Source: Bacteroidales bacterium (GTDB taxonomy: Bacteria; Bacteroidota; Bacteroidia; Bacteroidales; VadinHA17). From it: 39,497 nucleotides of DNA. The stretch lies in contig JALONR010000030.1 in NCBI GenBank assembly GCA_025454815.1, positions 1-39,497 of the forward strand, given 5' to 3'. Positions within the stretch are counted from its first letter, which is position 1. Each line of letters begins with the position of its first letter. The notes beneath the pieces were generated by a model. That model was not told the DNA's origin, did not search any database, and saw only the letters and a list, made by a program, of their open reading frames with translations. Positions 17,431-26,189 of this stretch are shown here, piece after piece. The position numbers and the translations under genes were made by a program.

Positions 17431-18507
17431 TCAGTATACTTTTTTTTCTTCTCCGTCCCCTACCAGGCGGAGGGATTCGGAGCGGAAAGAAACAATCACC
17501 TGTTCACCGGTGACATATTTCTGCTCCTCCATTTCGCGGCGGGTGATGTCAGCATAAAAATGATCCCCGGCGTTTACCGTTATCTCATAACCAGATGGTG
17601 AGGGAACCACATCTTCAATGATTCCGTGTATATTGTTTATCTGCACTCCGGCTGCACCCTGCCTCGATAACAGTACGTCGCCGGCAGATAGGATAAGCAG
17701 TCCGGAAGAGGGGTAATCACCCTTCGGAAGCCTGAATTTTGTCCTGTTATCAGTCACGCATGAAGTGCTGTTGTATGATTTGATGAAGGTGACCCTGAAG
17801 AAATTCTTTATGCCGGCATAACGTGCCACGAACCTGTTGGCAGGATGGGTGAATACCTCGTCAGGTGTCCCTTCCTGGATGATCCGGCCGTCATGCATTA
17901 CTCCCACATGGGTGGCCAGGCTGATCGCCTCACTGAAGTCATGGGTGACATGCACTATGGTCTGCCCGTTACGGTTCAGGCGGCGAAGCATTCTCCTTAT
18001 ATTGTCCTTCAGGCTGGCATCAACGGAAGCCATCGGCTCATCGAGGAGCAGTATCTTCGGTTCGGTTACCAGCGTTCGCGCCAGCGCAACCCGTTGTTTT
18101 TCCCCTCCCGAGAGGTTACCAGGCTTGCGCAGCAGAAGGTCGGTGATGTTCATCTCCTCTGCGGCGCGCTGTACCTTCTCAATACGCTCCTTCAGCGGTA
18201 GTCTCTTTATCCTCAGCGGATACATTATGTTATCCTTCACCGAGTAATGGGGGAAGAGGGCCAGGTCCTGGAAGACGAGGCCAATTCCCCGGTCCTGCAC
18301 TCTCCTGTGGGTTATATCCTTCCCGTCAAGGAAAATCTTTCCTCTGTCAGGAGCAGTAAGGCCGCATATGAGTTCAAGGAGCTGCGTTTTTCCGGCACCG
18401 GAACGGCCGAGCAGCACGTAGTAATCGCCCCGTGATACCTCCAGTGAGATATCCTTCAGGGTGAAGGCGTCAAGCCTCTTGCACAGTTTTTCAGTCCGCA
18501 GCATCAT
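17431..18507 (-). CDS. wtpC: Molybdate/tungstate ABC transporter ATP-binding protein
   Basis: This is the ATPase of a Mo/W oxyanion importer. Visible motifs are Walker A GRSGAGKT (34-41), the Q-loop GLVFQDLALFP, signature LSGGEKQRV, Walker B ILLLDEP and a switch His in HVTHDF. The C-terminal ~110 residues form a TOBE/MOP-like region (INNIHGIIEDVVPSPSGYEITV and QVIVSFRSESLRL) that in ModC/WtpC relatives may bind the oxyanion and regulate transport. Two adjacent ATG codons follow AGGAGGGAGG; 18504 would have the better spacing, 18507 is the longer choice. The still longer frame to 18579 overlaps wtpB and is Cys/Ser-rich non-coding sequence. The gene overlaps wtpB by 17 bases. Confidence 0.9.
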   Translation of the reverse strand: MMLRTEKLCKRLDAFTLKDISLEVSRGDYYVLLGRSGAGKTQLLELICGLTAPDRGKIFLDGKDITHRRVQDRGIGLVFQDLALFPHYSVKDNIMYPLRIKRLPLKERIEKVQRAAEEMNITDLLLRKPGNLSGGEKQRVALARTLVTEPKILLLDEPMASVDASLKDNIRRMLRRLNRNGQTIVHVTHDFSEAISLATHVGVMHDGRIIQEGTPDEVFTHPANRFVARYAGIKNFFRVTFIKSYNSTSCVTDNRTKFRLPKGDYPSSGLLILSAGDVLLSRQGAAGVQINNIHGIIEDVVPSPSGYEITVNAGDHFYADITRREMEEQKYVTGEQVIVSFRSESLRLVGDGEEKKVY

Positions 18508-19300
18508 CCTCCCTCCTGAATATTTCACGCCGCTCCGTTGCCAGCACCCTGAAGAGCACGAAGAAGAAGAGGGCAACAAGAATAAAGATTATTGAAGCGG
18601 GTCTTGCCTCGCTGAGGCCATAGGTATTGAAGCGGTCATAAATGAGCACCGGGGCAATCATGGGGTGATAGGCGATTATCACCACTGCACCGAACTCGCT
18701 CATGCCGCGGGCAAACATCATGATGAATCCCGACACCACTGATCTCCATGCCTGGGGGAGCGATACAGTAAAGAAAATGCGCGACTGTGATGCCCCGAGC
18801 ATCAGCGCTGCTTTCTCGGTTCGTTCCGGCACTGCCGCGAAGCCGTCACGTGCTGCATTGATGAGGAACGGAAGGCTGACGAATGCCATCGCCAGGGCTA
18901 TTCCTGCGCCGTTGTTGACGAGGAGTATCCCGGCCTTCTGTGCGGCGCCGCCGAGGAGTCCCTCGCGCGATATGAAACCCAGCAGGGCTATACCGGCCGC
19001 CGTGTGCGGCAGCACCACGGGGAGGTCAATGATGCCCTGAACCACCTTTTTCAGCGGGAACTTCCTGCGGGCCATGATCCATGCCAGCGGTACGGCACCC
19101 ACGGCAAAGAGGAGGGTTGCGCTAAAGGCGATTGCCAGCGTGTACCATACACTCCGCCTGACGACAGGGTCAGAGACAGTGCTGCTTAACTCTCCGAACG
19201 ATGAGTCAAGGAACATTCCGGCCAGCGGTGCAATGATGAAGAGAAGCACCAGCGATGCCAGTATGGTGAAGACCCAGTTGAAGATCGTATGGCCTCTCAT
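18491..19300 (-). CDS. wtpB: Molybdate/tungstate ABC transporter permease
   Basis: This 269-residue inner-membrane permease has six hydrophobic segments and the binding-protein-dependent transport EAA-type loop (EKAALMLGASQSRIFFTVSLPQ), which docks to the ATPase. FARGMSEFGAVVIIAYHPM near the end is typical of the ModB/WtpB branch (the 'GEFG/SEFGA' sequence). It lies 9 bases after wtpA and overlaps wtpC. Confidence 0.92.
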   Translation of the reverse strand: MRGHTIFNWVFTILASLVLLFIIAPLAGMFLDSSFGELSSTVSDPVVRRSVWYTLAIAFSATLLFAVGAVPLAWIMARRKFPLKKVVQGIIDLPVVLPHTAAGIALLGFISREGLLGGAAQKAGILLVNNGAGIALAMAFVSLPFLINAARDGFAAVPERTEKAALMLGASQSRIFFTVSLPQAWRSVVSGFIMMFARGMSEFGAVVIIAYHPMIAPVLIYDRFNTYGLSEARPASIIFILVALFFFVLFRVLATERREIFRREDDAAD

Positions 19301-19309
19301 GATACAGTG

Positions 19310-20263
19310 CTATTGTGTACCGGCAGCAAGGTACTTTTTCAGCCGTTCGGGCGCCGCAGAGAGATCATCGGCAACGGCAGGCATAAGCGGATCCTGCCCG
19401 CAGTCCCTGAATATCTGCCTGCCCTCCTCACTCAGCATGAACTCAAAGAAACGCAACGCCAGCTCCTTCTGCGGCGCCCGGTCAGGAACCGTCCCTGAGT
19501 AACTGATATAGTCGCCACGCACCTCGGTACGGATACCTGGAGCCTCGCCCGGAATCATATATGAGACCCCGGTATAGTGTTCCGTCAGGAGAGGCGACGA
19601 GAGATTTATTTCGTCAGGCAGTTCCAGGTAGCTGAACCCGTGCTGGATGGCGACCGATTTATACTGAAACATGTAGTCTATCACTCCTGATGATACCAGT
19701 GCAACAAGATCCACCTCCTTGGGACGTATGTACTCCGTATCCTTACCCAGCAGCGAATCAGCCAGGCCGGGCCTCTCATAGTAATCCTCAGCCAGCTTCG
19801 CGGCGAAAACGGTGCGGTAACCACACGGGTCAGCATCGGGATCAGCCCGTCCCATTATGACATCATCCCTTAAAAGTATGTCCGCCCAGTTATCCTCACG
19901 GAATATCGGGGAGTATTTCGATTCAGGCCTGAAAGCTACCACGATCTCGTTGGTGGCGAACCGGATATTCCATGAGGCATAATCAGGTATGAGCATGCTG
20001 CTGACCACGAAGTGATCAGCTGACAGCATGATGTCACACGGCTTTCCCAGTTCGGTGATCTTCCGTGCGGTATGAAGGCTTCCCGCAGCTTCGGTGAGGA
20101 CCCTGACACCGGGATTATCTTCCATGAAGGCCTCTGACAGCTTTTTTACCGGTACCGAAAGACTGCCGGCATGGAAGATGATGAGCTTCTTTTCACCGGA
20201 ACCTCCGCCGCAACCTGAAAGGATCAGCAAAAAAGCGAGCATGAATATCAGTGTAAGTCTCAT
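19310..20263 (-). CDS. wtpA: Tungstate/molybdate-binding lipoprotein
   Basis: This 317-residue periplasm-facing binding protein has a lipoprotein signal ending ILSGC (Cys18). It then shows the WtpA-type start KLIIFHAGSLSVPVKKL, the ligand-binding region EAAGSLHTARKI, and ATNEIVVAF and YMFQYKSVAIQHG further on. WtpA-type proteins bind tungstate and molybdate with an unusual six-coordinate geometry and high affinity; which metal is preferred cannot be read from sequence. The start codon overlaps the stop of the ModE-like regulator by 4 bases (ATGA). Confidence 0.92.
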   Translation of the reverse strand: MRLTLIFMLAFLLILSGCGGGSGEKKLIIFHAGSLSVPVKKLSEAFMEDNPGVRVLTEAAGSLHTARKITELGKPCDIMLSADHFVVSSMLIPDYASWNIRFATNEIVVAFRPESKYSPIFREDNWADILLRDDVIMGRADPDADPCGYRTVFAAKLAEDYYERPGLADSLLGKDTEYIRPKEVDLVALVSSGVIDYMFQYKSVAIQHGFSYLELPDEINLSSPLLTEHYTGVSYMIPGEAPGIRTEVRGDYISYSGTVPDRAPQKELALRFFEFMLSEEGRQIFRDCGQDPLMPAVADDLSAAPERLKKYLAAGTQ

Positions 20264-20652
20264 TTAACGCCGTTTATTTCATTTATGCGGTTAAAGAAAA
20301 CTTTTGCAATGCTCTTCATGGCAATGTCTGTCTCATGTCGGAGGTTATTGTATGCCCTTACCAGTTGTCTCCCCTTATCCGAGAGTACCGTTCTTCCGCC
20401 TGCGGCGCCGCCACGTCTCTTCTCCGTCAGCCTGAAGCCAAGGTGCTGTTCCACATCGTGCAGCATACCCCATGCCTTGCGGTAACTCATCCCAAGGTTT
20501 TTTGCGGAGGCGGTAAGCGATCCGGTGTTGTCAAGGTCAAGGAGAAGGCCAAAGCCCTCACCATTAAGTATAAGCTCCTTCTCAATTGTCTCAAGCCACA
20601 TCTCGTAACTGAGAAAAATATCGTAGTAGGGTTGCCCCTTATGCCCGGCCAT
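20260..20652 (-). CDS. ModE-type winged-helix regulator without MOP domain
   Basis: This 130-residue protein contains the N-terminal DNA-binding domain of ModE: LLLDLDNTGSLTASAKNLGMSYRKAWGMLHDVEQHLGF is the LysR-like helix-turn-helix, followed by RGGAAGGRTVLSDKGRQLV. E. coli ModE has a C-terminal pair of molybdate-binding MOP domains which are absent here, so metal sensing must use something else or the protein may respond indirectly. Location directly ahead of wtpA supports a role in controlling Mo/W uptake and cofactor synthesis. The 12-base gap from ppnP suggests co-transcription. Confidence 0.88.
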   Translation of the reverse strand: MAGHKGQPYYDIFLSYEMWLETIEKELILNGEGFGLLLDLDNTGSLTASAKNLGMSYRKAWGMLHDVEQHLGFRLTEKRRGGAAGGRTVLSDKGRQLVRAYNNLRHETDIAMKSIAKVFFNRINEINGVK

Positions 20653-20664
20653 CGGTTTTGTGCT

Positions 20665-20946
20665 TTACTTGTAGATGCATCTGTATGCCGCAGGTTTGCC
20701 GAGCTTCAGTTTGAAGCGCTGGCCTGCAGGAACCACGAATGTCTGGAAGGGTGCAAATTTCTTCCATTCGGTCTCACCGGGAAGGAGAACATTCATTGAC
20801 CCTGAAACCACAGTCATGTATTCAACCGTATCGGTGCCGAACTCAAACTCACCCGCGGCCATGACGCCAACCGTGGCGCGGCCATCCTCGTTCTCCAGGG
20901 CCATCGATTTTACGTTGCCTTCGAAATACTCGTTTACCTTAATCAT
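20665..20946 (-). CDS. ppnP: Pyrimidine/purine nucleoside phosphorylase
   Basis: The 93-residue protein matches PpnP (formerly DUF1255), a single-cupin enzyme that phosphorolyses several nucleosides. The cupin is recognisable from EYFEGNVKSMALENEDGRATVGVM, GEFEFGTDTVEYMTVVSGSMNV and PFQTFVVPAGQRFKLKL. A Shine-Dalgarno AAAGGAG directly precedes the ATG. It is the first gene of the unit containing the Mo/W genes, with a candidate promoter just upstream; a functional link to molybdenum is not evident and it may be a passenger. Confidence 0.93.
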   Translation of the reverse strand: MIKVNEYFEGNVKSMALENEDGRATVGVMAAGEFEFGTDTVEYMTVVSGSMNVLLPGETEWKKFAPFQTFVVPAGQRFKLKLGKPAAYRCIYK

Positions 20947-20970
20947 CTCCTTTCAGTTATTGGTGTCCGG

Positions 20971-21002
20971 CAAATTTACATTTTTTGCATAACGCTACCA
21001 AT
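20971..21002 (-). promoter_or_regulatory. Candidate promoter of the ppnP-wtp-Moco operon
   Basis: On the minus strand, TAAATTTG (20978-20971) fits TAnnTTTG exactly and lies 20 bases after ATTG (21002-20999), a three-of-four match to the TTTG -33 element. The start point would be near 20964, giving a leader of about 18 bases before ppnP. Confidence 0.5.
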
Positions 21003-21060
21003 AAGATTTGCGATGCCCCCCCTGCTGCCTGTCTGCATCAGGCAAATAATTATATTTGCC

Positions 21061-22404
21061 ATGGCTAAACAGAAGTTCATGAAATACAACAGACCCCTCA
21101 GGAGGTTGCTTCGGCTGATTAACCTTGAGAGCGACCTGGATGATTACGAAAACATCCACGAAACAATTGAGAAGGAGCTTGTTTTCAAGGGGACGAACCT
21201 GTGGATTCTGGTCTTTGCAATCCTGGTGGCCTCGGTGGGTCTTAACATGAACTCCACGGCTGTGATCATAGGCGCGATGCTCATCTCGCCACTCATGGGA
21301 CCCATCAACGGGATGGGGTACAGTATTGCAACATATGATTTCCCGCTGTTCCGCCAGGCTGTCAAGAACTTCACATTTGCCGTTCTGGCCGGCCTTGTTG
21401 CCTCCACAGCCTATTTTGCCATCAGTCCCATTTCAACGGCTCACTCCGAGCTGCTGGCCCGTACCAGTCCTACGATCTATGACGTACTCATTGCCTTCTT
21501 TGGCGGGACGGCGGGAATTGTGGCCATCACCAGCAAAAAGAAAGGGAATGTCATTCCCGGAGTTGCCATTGCCACTGCACTCATGCCGCCCCTTTGCACG
21601 GCCGGCTATGGTCTGGCCACAGGACAGTTTACCTTCTTCTTCGGAGCACTGTATCTCTTTACCATCAATACGGTCTTCATTGCCCTTTCGGCACTGCTCA
21701 TCTCACAGATCCTCAAGCTGCCGATAAGGGGGACCATCGCGGAACCTCAGAAGAAAAGGATCAACCAGATGATATCATTCGTCCTGGCCCTGGTGCTGAT
21801 ACCCAGCATTTATTTCGGCTACCTGCTTGTACAGAAGGAGAATTTTACCGAAAGGGCCGGCAGGTATATTGACAACATCAGCGTGGTTGAAGGCAACTAT
21901 CTCCTCAAGCACGAGATCAACCCCAAAACACGTACCATAGAGCTTGTCTATGGAGGCACATCCCTTATAGATTCTCAAAAGGAAGAGATAAGGAATCGTG
22001 CCGGCGACTTTAACCTTACGGATATCACCATTGAATTCCGCCAGGGTTTCTCCTATACAGATGCGGCTGTCAGGAATACCGAGGTGGAACAGCTCAAGGC
22101 AGAGATAAATCGTCTGAACATGGTCGTCAGGGAGCGCAATGAAGCTCTCAGGGCTGCTGTCTCCGCACAGGAAAAAGGGAGTGAACTGCTATCAGAACTG
22201 GAGGTTCTTTATCCCCAGGTCAAACAGGTAGCCTATTCCCTGACACTCGGCTACACCAGTGATCAGCCTCTTCCTGATACCCTTGCGGTTGTGATTGTCA
22301 CAATAAAAGGAAAGGATCTTACAGCCAGGGAAAAAGAACAGGTTGAGAAGTGGCTCTCAGCCAGGCTCAGGTCTGATTCACTTAAGGTTTTCTTCAATAA
22401 ATAG
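21061..22404 (+). CDS. DUF389 / TIGR00341 family membrane protein
   Basis: This 447-residue membrane protein of unknown function has a basic N-terminus, about six hydrophobic segments from residue ~45 to ~260, with the family signature MNSTAVIIGAMLISPLMGPI and later ALMPPLCTAGYGLATGQF, and a soluble C-terminal half. The C-terminal region includes a predicted coiled coil (RNTEVEQLKAEINRLNMVVR and following ~40 residues), which is longer than I expect for simple DUF389 proteins. I chose ATG 21061 because the frame upstream from 21013 has no recognisable protein character. It is divergent from ppnP. Confidence 0.85.
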   Translation: MAKQKFMKYNRPLRRLLRLINLESDLDDYENIHETIEKELVFKGTNLWILVFAILVASVGLNMNSTAVIIGAMLISPLMGPINGMGYSIATYDFPLFRQAVKNFTFAVLAGLVASTAYFAISPISTAHSELLARTSPTIYDVLIAFFGGTAGIVAITSKKKGNVIPGVAIATALMPPLCTAGYGLATGQFTFFFGALYLFTINTVFIALSALLISQILKLPIRGTIAEPQKKRINQMISFVLALVLIPSIYFGYLLVQKENFTERAGRYIDNISVVEGNYLLKHEINPKTRTIELVYGGTSLIDSQKEEIRNRAGDFNLTDITIEFRQGFSYTDAAVRNTEVEQLKAEINRLNMVVRERNEALRAAVSAQEKGSELLSELEVLYPQVKQVAYSLTLGYTSDQPLPDTLAVVIVTIKGKDLTAREKEQVEKWLSARLRSDSLKVFFNK

Positions 22405-22456
22405 TCACCCGGGCTGCCGGGCCTGTCACAATTATGCTGGTGGACCGGATCTGCCG

Positions 22457-25153
22457 CTACCTTATAACCACAGGTTTTTTAACCTGTTGCTGCGGTTTAG
22501 CCTGAGGCACCTTAACTTCCCGCTGAACCGATGGCTGTCCGCGTGTGCCGCCTGTTCCCGGTGCCCCAGGAATATCATCCCTGCCTATCCTGTCTATAAC
22601 GCTTGCCGGCGAGGTGCATGATGTGCATTCATCCGTGTGGCTTGAATAACCGAGATCGGTTCCACTGAAAACATAGGATACCATCTCAAAGGGATGTTTC
22701 CTGTTTTTCAGCGGGTTGAGTGCATCACCCGGCGATGAATAACCATAGGTTACGCTCCAGGGCCCGGTTGAAGCTATAGCAGCACCCGGGTATCCTTCGA
22801 GTGGCACCAGAGGTATGGATTTACTGAACCATATCTTCGCCTTGCCTGCATCCGGGAATTCGGGTACCGGCTGCGGCATTGTGAGGGAAGCATGAGGTGC
22901 ACCGGCACCCCTGACGATCTTCACCTCGCCCTGTGGTGCAGCCTCACCATGCAGTGCGCTGACTACCACGAAACTGTTGTCTGCCGCGAAGGTCTCACTG
23001 CCTGGCCGGACTGATGACCTGAAGCCGTCATGCCCGATGGAAGAAACCATAAGCCCTTCCGTTTCTATCCAGTCTGACTCCACAATGAATCCTTCCACCT
23101 CTATCCGTGCCCTGACCCGCTGCCCGGGTTCAAATGTCATCCCGCTGACGGAGAAGAGGCCAAGGGGTGAGTCTACCATTCCCCGGTTTGACATTAGTTT
23201 TCCGGCAGCGGTGGCGGTTGCCGGTACGGCGGTTTTTGCAGCAGTGGCTGCTGTCGAAGGAATTGAAGTCTTTCCGGTAGTTGTGGACGTTCCCGGTACG
23301 GGAGCCCTGCCGGCAGAGGCAGATGCCGGTGCTCCGGTTTTTACGCTTCCCTGCGATGGTTTGACCTGTGCCGGCACAGCCGTAAGTGTGGCCGGCGGCT
23401 CCGTGGCCGTGATGAATTCAATAGGGCCGCGGTAGACGGTCAGGTTATTCCTGAACTCGTTCACCCTCTTCGCGGCCTCCTGTTGCGGTATGGCGCCACG
23501 CAACCGTTCAGCGGCTGCAGCTCCTCCGATGGCCGCAGCAGCAGCCGGCACTGATCCCTGCTGCGCCCCGGCCAGTTTTGCCCACCGGCTCCGCGAGCCC
23601 GCCACGGAGCCGCCGGCCACACCTGTGAAATAATCTGCCGAGTAGAGTTTTATCTCCCTGAAGGGAATGGTGACATCAACGGCAGGACTGGCATTGGGAA
23701 CACCCTGCAGCCTGACAGCCACCCTGTCACCCTTCCTGAGGGGCACATTCCTGGCAATGAAAACACCATCACTACCGGTTGAGACACTGTATTCGTTCCT
23801 GGCATTAACGCCATGGTCAACCATCACCGTGAGGTTCCCCTCGTATGGGACTGTATCCATAACACCTGCAACCTTTCCCGGAACGAGGTTGTGAATCTCA
23901 CCCGCAACATAATCGCCCCACGCACAGGCTTCATGGATCACCATGCTGTACCCGTGGTAATCGGGCTTCTGGTATTTCCAGAGAGAATAGTAATTATCCA
24001 GCAGGGTAAATTTCTTCGATACAATTTTCCCTCCCGCTTTGAGCCGCAGCCCTACATCGGCGCTGAGTGTCATTCCGTCAGTGGCCACGGTACCCTCCAT
24101 GCCGCCATTGACATAAACATCGAGGGCATTGTACCCCTTGACCTTCAGGTTGGCAGTACACTGGAAACCTGCAAAAGCCTTCATCTCTGAGGTGATGTTG
24201 TAACCCACCTCGCACCATGAATCTATCGTTGAGATATTCTTTATGCTGGTTGGTATGTACCAGAATGTACCTCCGCTGGCACCCATCGCCATCTCTATCC
24301 CCTGGTGTATCTCTACGGCAAGGGTTACATGCCCCTCAAGTGTGGTGAGAATGAAGAGCCCTATCTCACACTTGCCAAGGTCTGACAACTCTATCTCCGT
24401 TCCCCATACAGGGGTCTTTGCCTCCTCCTTCAGCTTCATGCTGGTATATATTTTCATGTCAACCTGCTCCGAGGCGAGGAAGACAAGCCTGTAACCGTTG
24501 TTCTTCGTGTATTTCCCCTCCACGCGTGGGTTGGTAAGCTGTATCTGCCCCACCAGTGTAACTACCAGCGAGTCATTGTCAACCTTGTCGATGAGGAAGC
24601 TGACACTGTCAAACTGCAGGTTTACGGCATAACTGTTGTTGAGCTGCAGCGAGCTCTCAACCACACCCTGAGCCAGCGATACGGTGTTTGCCAGTGTAAG
24701 CGGCACTTCCTGTTCCGGCACCTCGATGTCATCAAACACAGCTGACAGTGAAGGCCTGAGGGCCAGCATGCGACTCTCATCCACCGGTTCTGCCTGCAAC
24801 ACAAGATCACTGGCAGGATCCAGGTAGACCGAATCAGGACTGGGTCTGAAAGCGCCACCCGAAAGATCAAGGATTCCGTCCTGCTGCAGCCTGATACTGC
24901 TTTTCTGTGCAGGGGTCAGCATCCTGACATTCGGAGCCAGTTCATAACGGACGTTTTTAAACGTTCCGGGCTTCTCTCCGCGGGCCATGGCCCGGGCCGC
25001 TGCGGGATGAACCGGCTTTTCAGCTGTCTGCAGATCCTGAACGGTGACCACACCGTCAAACCTCACTGATTCACTGATTTTAAGCTGCTGAGCTATGACC
25101 GTAACCGGCGCCAGAATAACTACAAAAAAGACAAAGCGGAGATATTTCTTCAT
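22457..25153 (-). CDS. Large secreted protein of unknown function
   Basis: I do not recognise this 898-residue protein. It begins with a clear signal peptide (about 1-21, ending VTVIAQ). Residues ~160-400 are rich in alternating beta-type sequence and repeated Gly, with a WCEVGYNITSEMKAFAGFQC stretch. Residues ~420-520 look like one or two Ig-like or carboxypeptidase-regulatory beta-sandwich domains (YEGNLTVMVDHGVNARNEYS). Residues ~530-570 are Ala-rich, and ~584-651 are a Pro/Thr/Ala linker. Residues ~660-760 resemble another beta-sandwich (FEPGQRVRARIEVEGFIVES). The C-terminus contains DECTSCTSP and a basic QQQ/KK tail. No catalytic motif or T9SS C-terminal signal is clear. It is divergent from PPK2, and the start is preceded by ATTAACC 10 bases upstream. 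Confidence 0.7.
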   Translation of the reverse strand: MKKYLRFVFFVVILAPVTVIAQQLKISESVRFDGVVTVQDLQTAEKPVHPAAARAMARGEKPGTFKNVRYELAPNVRMLTPAQKSSIRLQQDGILDLSGGAFRPSPDSVYLDPASDLVLQAEPVDESRMLALRPSLSAVFDDIEVPEQEVPLTLANTVSLAQGVVESSLQLNNSYAVNLQFDSVSFLIDKVDNDSLVVTLVGQIQLTNPRVEGKYTKNNGYRLVFLASEQVDMKIYTSMKLKEEAKTPVWGTEIELSDLGKCEIGLFILTTLEGHVTLAVEIHQGIEMAMGASGGTFWYIPTSIKNISTIDSWCEVGYNITSEMKAFAGFQCTANLKVKGYNALDVYVNGGMEGTVATDGMTLSADVGLRLKAGGKIVSKKFTLLDNYYSLWKYQKPDYHGYSMVIHEACAWGDYVAGEIHNLVPGKVAGVMDTVPYEGNLTVMVDHGVNARNEYSVSTGSDGVFIARNVPLRKGDRVAVRLQGVPNASPAVDVTIPFREIKLYSADYFTGVAGGSVAGSRSRWAKLAGAQQGSVPAAAAAIGGAAAAERLRGAIPQQEAAKRVNEFRNNLTVYRGPIEFITATEPPATLTAVPAQVKPSQGSVKTGAPASASAGRAPVPGTSTTTGKTSIPSTAATAAKTAVPATATAAGKLMSNRGMVDSPLGLFSVSGMTFEPGQRVRARIEVEGFIVESDWIETEGLMVSSIGHDGFRSSVRPGSETFAADNSFVVVSALHGEAAPQGEVKIVRGAGAPHASLTMPQPVPEFPDAGKAKIWFSKSIPLVPLEGYPGAAIASTGPWSVTYGYSSPGDALNPLKNRKHPFEMVSYVFSGTDLGYSSHTDECTSCTSPASVIDRIGRDDIPGAPGTGGTRGQPSVQREVKVPQAKPQQQVKKPVVIR

Positions 25154-25233
25154 GATAATACGGGGTTAATGCCATTTTACAACGCAGTAAATCTTTTATT
25201 TAATATACTGCTTACACTAAAAATTAAAAAAAT

Positions 25234-25247
25234 GAACAAAAATGTTC
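25234..25247. repeat. Inverted repeat in the 898-residue protein/PPK2 divergent region
   Basis: GAACA, four A, TGTTC: a perfect 5-bp inverted repeat in a very AT-rich intergenic stretch between two divergent genes. It could be an operator for either gene, but short AT-rich palindromes arise by chance. Confidence 0.3.
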
Positions 25248-25311
25248 GAAAAGTAAATTCTTTAGCCTTATTTCCTAATTTTACCCTTGAAGAACTTAAT
25301 ACCACCCGATT

Positions 25312-26160
25312 ATGAAAATAGCCGAGCATCCAACATTCAATAAGGAATGGGAAAAGAAGAAGGTTAAAAAGGAGACTAAAAAGATACTGAAGGAGATTGG
25401 TGAGCTTCAGCACAAGATGTACGCCCAGGGCAGATACAGCATCATAGTGGTGCTTCAGGGAACCGACGCTTCAGGCAAGGATGGCGTGACGAAGGGTCTG
25501 CTGAAATACTGCAACCCTGTAGGCATTGAGGTGCACAGCTTCAAGAAGCCTACAGACCTTGAGTATGCGCACGACTTCCTATGGAGGGTTCACAATGTTT
25601 GTCCCGCAAAGGGGGTAATGCAGGTGTTCATAAGGTCGCATTATGAAGACATACTTGTTCCCTCGGTTGAGAAATTCATCCCGGCCGACATCATTGAAAA
25701 GAGGTATGAGACTATAAATACCTTTGAAAGGATGCTTGAGGATCACGGCACGAAGGTGGTGAAGTTCTTCCTTAATGTCTCAAAGAAGGCCCAGGAGGAG
25801 AGGCTGATGGAGCGTATCGAGCTGGAGGAGAAACACTGGAAGCACAAGGATGGCGACTGGGACACCCGTGCCAAATTCGACCAGTACCTGAAGGTATATG
25901 AAAAGATAATCAACCGCTGCAATGACGTACCCTGGCATGTAGCCCCCGCCGACAAGAACTGGCAGAAGCTCTATGCGGTAGCCACCGTGGTCTTAAAGAC
26001 ACTGAAGGAGCTTGACCTGCAGTGGCCCGCCCTCGTCACGGAACGATTCAAGGCAGAGGCAGGTGACAAGGGCGAAGGGGCGACAGCCATCAGTAAGAAG
26101 CATGTTGGCAGGAGCGCAGAAGCAACAGGTGCCAGGAAAAAGCCGGCAGGAAAGAAGTAA
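25312..26160 (+). CDS. ppk2: Polyphosphate kinase 2 family protein
   Basis: PPK2 enzymes transfer phosphate between polyphosphate and nucleotides. The 282-residue protein has the P-loop QGTDASGKDGVTKG, the family-type HSFKKPTDLEYAHDFLWRVH segment, a Walker-B-like IRSHYEDILV, and the lid region EERLMERIELEEKHWK followed by the DWDTRAKFDQY segment. Single-domain proteins of this length usually belong to the class that phosphorylates AMP and/or ADP using polyphosphate; the exact class cannot be fixed by eye. The last ~35 residues are a low-complexity Lys/Ala/Gly tail (KKHVGRSAEATGARKKPAGK), which is outside the conserved domain and could bind polyphosphate or nucleic acid. Confidence 0.92.
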   Translation: MKIAEHPTFNKEWEKKKVKKETKKILKEIGELQHKMYAQGRYSIIVVLQGTDASGKDGVTKGLLKYCNPVGIEVHSFKKPTDLEYAHDFLWRVHNVCPAKGVMQVFIRSHYEDILVPSVEKFIPADIIEKRYETINTFERMLEDHGTKVVKFFLNVSKKAQEERLMERIELEEKHWKHKDGDWDTRAKFDQYLKVYEKIINRCNDVPWHVAPADKNWQKLYAVATVVLKTLKELDLQWPALVTERFKAEAGDKGEGATAISKKHVGRSAEATGARKKPAGKK

Positions 26161-26166
26161 TTGAAA

Positions 26167-26187
26167 ATTGCCTCTTGCCTGTTGCCT
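26167..26187. repeat. ATTGCCT-type heptamer tandem repeat
   Basis: Three 7-base units ATTGCCT, CTTGCCT and GTTGCCT lie between the convergent PPK2 and M14 peptidase genes. The word is the reverse complement of the unit at 14475-14495. Confidence 0.7.
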
Positions 26188-26189
26188 CC

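Noticed and set aside
20947..21060. Molybdenum-cofactor riboswitch or ModE operator upstream of the Mo/W operon
   Set aside because: No long conserved Moco-type RNA structure fits in the ~18-base predicted leader, and the only palindrome (GCAAA/TTTGC) is short.
25177..25413. Hydrophobic 78-codon minus-strand frame over the PPK2 start
   Set aside because: Its hydrophobicity comes from the antisense of A-rich sequence; it overlaps the conserved PPK2 N-terminus and the leader region.
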